From Deltaproteobacteria bacterium (GTDB taxonomy: Bacteria; Bdellovibrionota; Bdellovibrionia; JABDDW01): DNA of 21,399 bases. The stretch is taken from contig JABDDW010000027.1 in NCBI GenBank assembly GCA_013287405.1, forward strand, positions 1 to 21,399, written 5' to 3'. Numbering within the stretch: the stretch's first letter is position 1; every line of letters begins with the position of its first letter. Below, in pieces: positions 16,307-21,399 of the stretch. The notes below the pieces were generated by a model, which saw only the letters and a program-made list of their open reading frames with translations, ran no database searches and was not told where the DNA came from. The position numbers and the translations under genes were made by a program.

Positions 16307-16957
16307 TCAAAATCTATGGAGCTTAGGGTTTTTTCGTCTAACGGGGGGGTGATTTTCAATATAAAGCTCCGGGGCAACAGATCTCCCCTCGTTGCTTATG
16401 ACTTGGCTCACTCTTAACAAGCGAATAGCGGGGATGTTGACAGCAAAGCTTTCTACAACGTCTTTTACCAGCGACCGATAAAATATGAGGGTTTCTCTAT
16501 TGGGGGTCGCTGCCAGTGCATAGCCTCCTCCACCCGGTTTTTGCGACTTATATCTAACGCGAACGACCTCCCCATTTTTTAGATAAAGAGTTGCAACAGT
16601 AATCAAATTAGGTCCTGGACTAATCACCTCTACATTGGACGGAAGGCCTTGCGGGTTAAAGCTAATTGAGTTCAAGCCTCTAGTGATAGTGACGCGAGAA
16701 ATAAATTGAGGCGGAATTGAGTTAGATATCTTTTTAAACATACGGTCATAGTTTGGATTTTCTTCCGAACTGCTTCCACTTGTATTGGTCCCCCCTAGAC
16801 GATCCCGGCATTTCTCCAACGACAGAGTGGTGGCTCGGGTGAACTCAGACCCGTAGACGAAATTACGTCCTATGAATATCAAAACAAGAAAAGTACTTAC
16901 AAATCTCAATTGAACCCTTAACGACCTCTGAGGTCGTTTTGAAAATGTGGAAAACAT
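16307..16957 (-). CDS. secreted protein of unknown function, single mature cysteine
   Basis: A 216-aa frame with a long basic N-terminus and a hydrophobic signal segment (FVSTFLVLIFIGRNFVYG). A TTG at 16909 (200 aa) has a better ribosome site, AAGGG five bases upstream, gives a more normal short n-region, and would leave the 19-nt palindrome at 16920-16938 upstream; the ATG at 16957 has only a weak GGAT. Either start gives the same mature protein. Its only cysteine is Cys50 (from the ATG) in SLEKCRDRLGG, about 14 residues after likely cleavage. The body is strand-rich (FISRVTITRGLNSISF, LITVATLYLKNGEVVRVRY) and the C-terminus is basic and Pro-rich. No family was recognised. Confidence 0.6.
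   Translation of the reverse strand: MFSTFSKRPQRSLRVQLRFVSTFLVLIFIGRNFVYGSEFTRATTLSLEKCRDRLGGTNTSGSSSEENPNYDRMFKKISNSIPPQFISRVTITRGLNSISFNPQGLPSNVEVISPGPNLITVATLYLKNGEVVRVRYKSQKPGGGGYALAATPNRETLIFYRSLVKDVVESFAVNIPAIRLLRVSQVISNEGRSVAPELYIENHPPVRRKNPKLHRF
16920..16938. promoter_or_regulatory. 19-nt perfect palindrome near the start of the 16307-16957 gene
   Basis: AACGACCTC (16920-16928) and GAGGTCGTT (16930-16938) are exact reverse complements around a single T. On the minus strand it abuts the AAGGG ribosome site of the TTG start at 16909, so it may be an operator or a short mRNA hairpin. If translation starts at 16957 it is instead inside codons for the n-region. Confidence 0.4.
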
Positions 16958-17131
16958 TGCAAGATCCAGGCACGGTGGACTGGACTCTGGTGCGATTATA
17001 CGTAGAAAGGACCGCCTGCCTGGTGGTTAATTCATATACGAGTGCGAATTTTTGTCAGTGTTGTGTCCGATTCTTGCGCGAACTTGGATTTATAGGCAAA
17101 GGCTTCAGGCAACGGCCATCGGTTTGGGGAG
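16958..17131. other. 174-nt gap without a supported gene
   Basis: A plus-strand open frame of 89 codons crosses this region (16939-17208), but it has no ribosome site, runs into the four-helix-bundle gene in antisense and has no domain-like composition. No promoter or terminator could be defined with confidence. Confidence 0.4.
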
Positions 17132-17443
17132 TCAGGGTGGGGGAGGTTGATTCACCAATTTATACAAAGCGCCCCCTAAGTGATGAGCTTTACCTTTTAA
17201 GTCATTAAGATCTTCAGCTTCAATAAGAGATTGCGTCTCTCGCAATGAAGCGAATGCTATTTCATAATACCTGATCTTATCTTTAAAAGATCTCTTAGTT
17301 GATCCTTCAGCCAGATTTAATGGAATCGATAATGCGGCTCTGCAGAGTTGATCTCTTGCGTAAGCTGGCAATTCCCTATGCTTTTTACAGTCTTTGTAAA
17401 ACTCAATGGCCAGGGAGTGGGTTCTAAAATTTTGAAGCGACAT
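17132..17443 (-). CDS. four-helix-bundle protein (23S rRNA intervening-sequence family), minus copy
   Basis: A 103-aa protein with the family hallmarks: an aromatic N-terminal helix (LQNFRTHSLAIEFYKDC), a second helix ending in the conserved SIPLNLAEGS, then SFKDKIRYYEIAFASLRETQS and a C-terminal helix with LGGALYKLV. The family, first found in 23S rRNA intervening sequences, forms pentameric four-helix bundles and is related to Avd of diversity-generating retroelements; its general role is unclear. AAAAGGAGA precedes the ATG. The gene stands head to head with a paralogue, and the two share a perfect inverted repeat upstream. It ends in an odd Pro run (QPPPP). No rRNA is nearby. Confidence 0.88.
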   Translation of the reverse strand: MSLQNFRTHSLAIEFYKDCKKHRELPAYARDQLCRAALSIPLNLAEGSTKRSFKDKIRYYEIAFASLRETQSLIEAEDLNDLKGKAHHLGGALYKLVNQPPPP

Positions 17444-17448
17444 TCTGA

Positions 17449-17510
17449 TTCTCCTTTTTAAAAAAATTAAGTTCCGCTCAAGTGAAACTTAATTTTTTTA
17501 AAAAGGAGAA
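17449..17510. repeat. perfect 25-bp inverted repeat between divergent four-helix-bundle genes
   Basis: Nt 17449-17473 and 17486-17510 are exact reverse complements, separated by the 12-nt spacer CCGCTCAAGTGA. The outer end of each arm is the ribosome site AAAAAGGAGAA of the gene leaving in that direction. After a short unequal gap the symmetry resumes inside both genes: a 21-nt block that starts two codons (minus gene) or one codon (plus gene) into the coding sequence is identical. By symmetry both genes would need a promoter inside the palindrome; TTAAGT-N17-TAATTT (17467-17495) is a weak plus-strand candidate. Confidence 0.95.
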
Positions 17511-17517
17511 CTTTAAG

Positions 17518-17871
17518 ATGCTTCAAAATTTTAGAACCCACACTTTAGCCCTGGAATTTTACAAAAACTGCTCAAAGGTGAAAATGCCAGGTTTTATAAG
17601 GTCCCAATTTCAAAGAGCAAGCCTTAGCATCCTTAATAACTTAGCTGAGGGCAGCGCAAAAACTTCCTTCAAGGATAGGGCTCGATTCTATGAAATAGCA
17701 TTAGCTTCTTTTAGGGAGTGTGAAAGTATGCTCCTTGTTTTAGAGCAAAAGGAATTAATGGCTAGATACGATAAACTTGGAGCTTCACTTTATAGATTGC
17801 ATAGATTCACCCTGAACCCAGACGCAAAGAACCGATTCCCTGACCTGATCCCAGCTTACCTGAAGCCTTAA
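17518..17871 (+). CDS. four-helix-bundle protein (23S rRNA intervening-sequence family), plus copy
   Basis: A 117-aa paralogue of the divergent gene, roughly half identical by eye: LQNFRTHTLALEFYKNC, SILNNLAEGSAKTSFKDRARFYEIALASFRECES and LGASLYRL align. The ATG at 17518 is chosen from AAAAGGAG about ten bases upstream; a start at 17482 would translate the palindrome arm (KLNFFKKENFK) and is unlikely. It has a longer Pro/Arg-containing C-terminal tail (NPDAKNRFPDLIPAYLKP) than its partner. The first 21 nt after the start codon are identical to the partner, while the remainder has diverged. The two could form a mixed oligomer. Function is unknown. Confidence 0.88.
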   Translation: MLQNFRTHTLALEFYKNCSKVKMPGFIRSQFQRASLSILNNLAEGSAKTSFKDRARFYEIALASFRECESMLLVLEQKELMARYDKLGASLYRLHRFTLNPDAKNRFPDLIPAYLKP

Positions 17872-17993
17872 ACCTGTGAACAGGTCCTTCCCTATTCGTT
17901 CCACTCTAAAATCACAAAGAACCCATTTTTATGACCATTTTTCAACGCCAGGTCCATTGACAAAACCCCTGGGTTTCATTACTCTTTTTCACG
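17872..17993. other. intergenic region upstream of pyrB
   Basis: Just after the four-helix-bundle gene, ACCTGT and ACAGGT form a short perfect inverted repeat around GA (17872-17885), without a T-tract, so at best a weak terminator. The 3' half holds the pyrB promoter, listed separately. Confidence 0.35.
17957..17985 (+). promoter_or_regulatory. pyrB promoter with palindrome in the spacer, probably leaderless
   Basis: A perfect TTGACA (17957-17962) is followed after 17 nt by TACTCT (17980-17985, three of six to the -10). The start site would fall near 17992, two bases before the pyrB ATG, and no ribosome site exists upstream, so the mRNA is probably leaderless. The spacer contains AAACCC-CT-GGGTTT (17963-17976), an exact inverted repeat and a likely operator. 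Confidence 0.5.
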
Positions 17994-18914
17994 ATGAACC
18001 TCGCGGGGCGCTCCCTCACCGATATCTCTGATTTAAGTCGTGAGGAAGTCGTTTTTCTCCTAGCTGAGACAAAATCTTTAAAAATGAATTCTTCGAGGCC
18101 AACGCCACTCCCTGCACCCGGTGGCAGGAGTGTTGCCCTTCTTTTTTTTGAGCCTTCTACCCGCACCCGGACTAGCTTTGAAATGGCGGCCTTTCGCCTT
18201 GGCCTCAGAGTTCTTCATCTTGAGGCCAGCTCTAGCAGTGCCCAAAAAGGCGAAACTATTTACGACACGGCCAAAAATGTCGAGGCCCTTAGTCCCCACG
18301 GTATGGTCATCCGCCATTCAGGAAGCGGGATTCCTCTTCAAATTTCAAAACTTTTAAAAATTCCCGTCATTAATGCTGGCGATGGATTTCATGCCCATCC
18401 TACTCAGGCCCTCCTTGATGCTTTTACAATTCAAGAGAAATTTGGAAATATTTCTGGACTCAATATTCTTATTATAGGGGATATTGCCCATAGTCGCGTG
18501 GCCAGGAGCAATATCGCTCTCCTAAGAATGCTTGGAGCAAAGATCAAGGTCTGCGGACCACCGACTCTCATTCCTCCTTTGGCCTCGGAGCTGGGAGTGG
18601 AAGTGACTGATCGACTTGATGAGAATTTGGCCTCTGCCGATGTTATTATGGCCCTTAGAATGCAAATGGAAAGACAAAGCTCTTTTCAAATTCCTTCTCT
18701 TAAAGAATATACGACTCGGTTCGGGATCACCCAAGAAAGACTAAATTTAATAAAAAAGGACGCTATTATTTTGCATCCTGGGCCCGTGAACCGAGGGATT
18801 GAGATCATGTCGGTGGCCTTAAGGGATCCTCGATGTCAAATTATGGAGCAAGTGGAGAATGGAGTTTTGATGAGGTCGGTTTTGCTTAGAGAATTATTAG
18901 GAGTTGCTTGTTGA
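17994..18914 (+). CDS. pyrB: aspartate carbamoyltransferase catalytic subunit
   Basis: A 306-aa enzyme catalysing carbamoyl phosphate plus aspartate to N-carbamoyl-aspartate, the first committed step of pyrimidine synthesis. Active-site motifs: carbamoyl-phosphate loop FFEPSTRTRTSFE (51-63), Lys85 in SSAQKGETIYDT, the GDGFHAHPTQALLDAFTI segment (~129-146), RMQMER near 230 and HPGPVNRGIE near 265-275. Length and motifs fit the catalytic chain. No pyrI regulatory gene is adjacent, so it probably works without the E. coli-type allosteric subunit. The start is set by homology to the N-terminus, since no ribosome site is visible. It overlaps pyrC by 4 nt. Confidence 0.97.
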   Translation: MNLAGRSLTDISDLSREEVVFLLAETKSLKMNSSRPTPLPAPGGRSVALLFFEPSTRTRTSFEMAAFRLGLRVLHLEASSSSAQKGETIYDTAKNVEALSPHGMVIRHSGSGIPLQISKLLKIPVINAGDGFHAHPTQALLDAFTIQEKFGNISGLNILIIGDIAHSRVARSNIALLRMLGAKIKVCGPPTLIPPLASELGVEVTDRLDENLASADVIMALRMQMERQSSFQIPSLKEYTTRFGITQERLNLIKKDAIILHPGPVNRGIEIMSVALRDPRCQIMEQVENGVLMRSVLLRELLGVAC

Positions 18915-20203
18915 GCGCCACTTTTAAAAATGCCATTCTCTTTGACCCGAGCCTTAGAATAAATACTTTAGGCAGTATCGTGACTGAAGGCGGAAAAATC
19001 GTCGAGATCCTTAAAGACAAAAACGCCGACTCAGGGAAAATCTACGATTTAGCTGGTCAGCATTTGATGCCGGGCTTTGTGGACCTCCACGTTCATTTTC
19101 GTGAGCCCGGTCATGAACATAAAGAAACCATCGGCACGGGCACTCGTGCCGCAGCAGCGGGGGGATTCACCACGGTCTGTTGTATGCCCAATACAAATCC
19201 GGTCAACGATTCGAGTTTTGTCACTCAATATATAATGGAGAAGGCTCATCAACAGGGCGTGGTGCGGGTATATCCCATCGGAGCTATAAGCAAGAATCTA
19301 GAAGGCAATGCCATGGCTGGTATTCACGGAATGATCCAAGCTGGTTGTGTGGCCCTAAGTGATGACGGCAAATGCGTGATGAATGCCTATCTTGTGCGGA
19401 AAACTTTAGAGTATTTGAAAAGCTACAACGTTCCATTGATCGAACATTGTGAAGACGAAAACTTGGTTGGCCGCGGGGTGATGAATGAAGGCCTCGTAAG
19501 CTCGCAAATCGGCCTTCGAGGAATTCCCCACGCCGCTGAGGATGTGATCGTCTCAAGGGATATTAGTCTAAGCGAACATACAGGTGGCCCATTGCATCTG
19601 GCCCATCTTTCTTCGAGGGGAGCGGTGGAATCCATTGCTCACGCTAAAGCCCGCGGATTAAAAGTCACCGGTGAAGTGACCCCCCACCACCTTTTGCTTA
19701 CGGATGAGTCTCTTCGAAGCTATGATACATCGTTTAAGATGGCCCCACCTTTACGCACGGAGGCTGATCGAAGATCTCTGGTTGCAGCCCTTCAATCGGG
19801 AGTGATTGATTGCATAGCCACCGATCACGCGCCTCATAGCGAAGAGGATAAAAACACCGAGTTTGAAAGTGCGGCCAATGGAATAGTGGGTCTTGAAACG
19901 GCGTTTTCGGCTTGCTACAAGCTAGTTCTGACGGGGGAGCTGACCCTAGAAAGACTTGTGGAGAGTTTAACGACCTCGCCTGCGAAAATATTCAACTTTC
20001 GCGATCGAGGGCAACTCAAAGTAGGAATGCTTGCTGACTTTACTGTGATCGACTTGAAGAAAAATTGGAAAGTCGATTCAAATCAATTTTTTTCTAAATC
20101 CAGAAATACTCCGTTTGAGGGGTGGGATCTTAAATCTCAAGTTACCCGAACCGTGGTTGGGGGAGAAGAAATTTTCAATATTGAAAAGGGAATATGTCTG
20201 TAG
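18911..20203 (+). CDS. pyrC: dihydroorotase, class I
   Basis: A 430-aa zinc amidohydrolase that closes carbamoyl-aspartate to dihydroorotate. I chose TTG at 18911, which overlaps the pyrB stop as TTGA and has AGGAG seven bases upstream; another TTG one codon earlier is only four bases from that site. Metal ligands: DLHVHFREPG (His60, His62), a His in PLIEHCEDE, HLSSRGAVE, and the Asp of DCIATDHAPH. The product-binding GIVGLETAF follows. All expected ligands are present, so it should be catalytically active rather than a structural PyrC homologue. The gene overlaps carA by 10 nt. Confidence 0.95.
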   Translation: MSATFKNAILFDPSLRINTLGSIVTEGGKIVEILKDKNADSGKIYDLAGQHLMPGFVDLHVHFREPGHEHKETIGTGTRAAAAGGFTTVCCMPNTNPVNDSSFVTQYIMEKAHQQGVVRVYPIGAISKNLEGNAMAGIHGMIQAGCVALSDDGKCVMNAYLVRKTLEYLKSYNVPLIEHCEDENLVGRGVMNEGLVSSQIGLRGIPHAAEDVIVSRDISLSEHTGGPLHLAHLSSRGAVESIAHAKARGLKVTGEVTPHHLLLTDESLRSYDTSFKMAPPLRTEADRRSLVAALQSGVIDCIATDHAPHSEEDKNTEFESAANGIVGLETAFSACYKLVLTGELTLERLVESLTTSPAKIFNFRDRGQLKVGMLADFTVIDLKKNWKVDSNQFFSKSRNTPFEGWDLKSQVTRTVVGGEEIFNIEKGICL

Positions 20204-21288
20204 GAGCTAGAGAAAAGGGTTATCTGGTTTTAGAAGATAAAAAAATATTCAGCGGTGTTTTTAAAAATCTCAAAAAAATATTTGGAGTCGGGGAGGTCGT
20301 TTTTAATACCTCAATGCAAGGGTATCAAGAAATTGTGACCGACCCAAGCTACTATGGTCAGATTATTGTTATGACCGCCCCGGAACAAGGCAATTACGGG
20401 GTGGCCACCGAAGATGAAGAGTCAAAAAAAATTCATGCCGAAGGCTTTATTTGTGTTGAACTTAATGATTCTTTTACTCCTGGCCGAAAGAATTTCTCTG
20501 ATTCCCTTCAAGAGGCGGCAAAACCCATACTCACCGATGTTGATACTCGCGCTTTAACTTTGTACTTACGTTCTCGGGGAACACCCTATGGGGCCATTGT
20601 TACGGCTCCAAGCGAAAATGAAGCTCTTGATTTGGGTTTGTCTTTGATTTCAGACAAAAAGCGACGAATCGCTACCGATTGGTGCTATGAGGTGACCGTG
20701 AAAAAGACGGAAGTCCATAAGGGGCAAGCTGAAAGAGGCCGAGTGGCGGTTTTTGATTTTGGAACAAAATCAAACATTGTGGGTGAACTCAAGGCCCGAT
20801 TCAGTGAGGTCGCGGTTTTTGGATCGCGATCTTCGGCGCTGGAAATTTTGGATTGGGACCCTCAAGGGGTGGTTTTGACGAACGGCCCTGGGGACCCGGT
20901 GGGCGTCCAGGGTTCGGTCCAAGAAATAAAAAATCTTTTGGGTCAAGTGCCTCTTTTTGGAATATGCATGGGGCATCAGTTGCTGGCCTTAGCCGTCGGG
21001 GGAAAGACATTTAAGCTCAAATTTGGACATCGGGGCGCCAATCACCCGGTCAAAAATATGGCCACTGGGGAAATATACATGACTTCCCAAAACCATGGGT
21101 ATGCTGTCGATGAAAACTTGCCATCGGGGGTAATTTTAAGTCAAATCAATCTCTATGATAAAACAGTGGAGGGGATTGAAATTCCGACTCAGAAAGCTTG
21201 GAGCGTGCAATACCATCCGGAGGCTTGCCCCGGTCCCCATGACTCAAGAAAGCTATTTGATTATTTTGCGGATTGGGTAAAGAGATGA
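20194..21288 (+). CDS. carA: carbamoyl-phosphate synthase small subunit
   Basis: A 364-aa glutamine amidotransferase subunit that feeds ammonia to CarB. The N-terminal domain has EVVFNTSMQGYQEIVTDPSY and EQGNYGV; the C-terminal class I GATase has VLTNGPGDP, the nucleophile in LFGICMGHQLLALA, SQNHGYAVDE and the His-Glu of VQYHPEACPGPHDS. Met replaces the common Leu after the nucleophile. AAGGG lies a few bases before the ATG, which overlaps the end of pyrC. The adjacent pyrB consumes the carbamoyl phosphate. carB is not in the window and may be further downstream. Confidence 0.96.
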   Translation: MSVGAREKGYLVLEDKKIFSGVFKNLKKIFGVGEVVFNTSMQGYQEIVTDPSYYGQIIVMTAPEQGNYGVATEDEESKKIHAEGFICVELNDSFTPGRKNFSDSLQEAAKPILTDVDTRALTLYLRSRGTPYGAIVTAPSENEALDLGLSLISDKKRRIATDWCYEVTVKKTEVHKGQAERGRVAVFDFGTKSNIVGELKARFSEVAVFGSRSSALEILDWDPQGVVLTNGPGDPVGVQGSVQEIKNLLGQVPLFGICMGHQLLALAVGGKTFKLKFGHRGANHPVKNMATGEIYMTSQNHGYAVDENLPSGVILSQINLYDKTVEGIEIPTQKAWSVQYHPEACPGPHDSRKLFDYFADWVKR

Positions 21289-21399
21289 CAACCTACGAAA
21301 AAATTCTAGAGCAACTGATCCAACACTTTACTGGTGCTGAATATCAGAGGGAAGTTCTTGAGGCCAAGCGAGAGTTTTTTGAGCGAGCGGGGATCGTCG
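21285..21399 (+). CDS. start of an unknown gene after carA, cut by the window end
   Basis: The ATG overlaps the carA stop as ATGA, so it is likely to be in the same operon. Thirty-eight residues are visible. They look helical and charged (TTYEKILEQLIQHFTGAEY, then EVLEAKREFFERAGIV). This is not the N-terminus of CarB. It may be a lineage-restricted soluble protein, but the fragment is too short to assign. Confidence 0.6.
   Translation, partial: MTTYEKILEQLIQHFTGAEYQREVLEAKREFFERAGIV

Noticed and set aside
16939..17208. 89-codon plus-strand open frame across the gap and into the four-helix-bundle gene
   Set aside because: No ribosome site, mostly antisense to a recognised gene at its 3' end, and no domain-like pattern.
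17449..17510. 25-bp palindrome as an intrinsic terminator
   Set aside because: The stem is AT-rich, the T-run is inside the arm, and both flanking genes point away from it with ribosome sites in the arms.
17132..17871. Diversity-generating retroelement, because of the Avd-like four-helix-bundle proteins
   Set aside because: No reverse transcriptase and no template/variable repeat pair is present in the window.
1..21399. Sigma-54 (-24/-12) promoters near rpoN or elsewhere
   Set aside because: Scanning by eye for TGGCAC-N5-TTGC gave no acceptable match in an intergenic region.

Overview
The window reads as a stretch of a Gram-negative bacterial chromosome, most likely from the Bdellovibrionota or a related deltaproteobacterial-type lineage. 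This is an inference from gene content: an AgmX/PglI-type TonB-like protein with TolQ/ExbD partners, a fused LptC-LptA-like protein beside lptB and rpoN, a metK-ahcY pair with a short-form AhcY, and several lineage-restricted secreted proteins and small lipoproteins. No rRNA, tRNA, CRISPR array, transposase or phage gene was seen. Almost all space is coding, with many 1-10 nt start/stop overlaps.

Layout. (1) Nt 1-2423, plus strand: the 3' part of an AgmX/PglI C-terminal-domain protein, a TolQ/ExbB-like proton-channel subunit and two different ExbD-like subunits. Together they look like a complete inner-membrane energy-transduction motor. (2) Nt 2512-6318, plus: an extended -10 promoter, then lptC(-lptA), lptB, rpoN and hpf, which cover lipopolysaccharide export, sigma-54 and ribosome hibernation. 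(3) Nt 6327-8172: two divergent secreted proteins, a minus-strand orphan and a plus-strand C39-like papain-fold protein. (4) Nt 8173-8607: non-coding, with a minus-strand ORF remnant and a good promoter carrying a palindrome, in front of metK and ahcY (SAM synthesis and SAH recycling). (5) Nt 11140-11988: a promoter, two overlapping small lipoproteins and a strong intrinsic terminator. (6) Nt 12047-15533: a small ribbon-helix-helix protein, lepA (TTG start) and two different type I signal peptidases, all overlapping or nearly touching. (7) Nt 15527-16957: two minus-strand secreted orphans. (8) Nt 17132-17871: two divergent four-helix-bundle (23S rRNA intervening-sequence type) paralogues head to head around a perfect 25-bp inverted repeat. 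(9) Nt 17957-21399: a promoter and the pyrimidine operon pyrB-pyrC-carA, followed by a truncated unknown gene.

The most unusual features are: the inverted four-helix-bundle gene pair with its exact palindrome; four otherwise unrelated secreted proteins that each carry a cysteine about 12-15 residues after the predicted signal-peptide cleavage site (the only mature cysteine in three of them); probable leaderless or operator-bearing promoters at pyrB, metK and the ribbon-helix-helix gene; and the LptC-LptA-like fusion. No obviously new multi-gene defence or secretion system is visible. The best candidates for undescribed biology are the four-helix-bundle pair and the N-terminal cysteine pattern.
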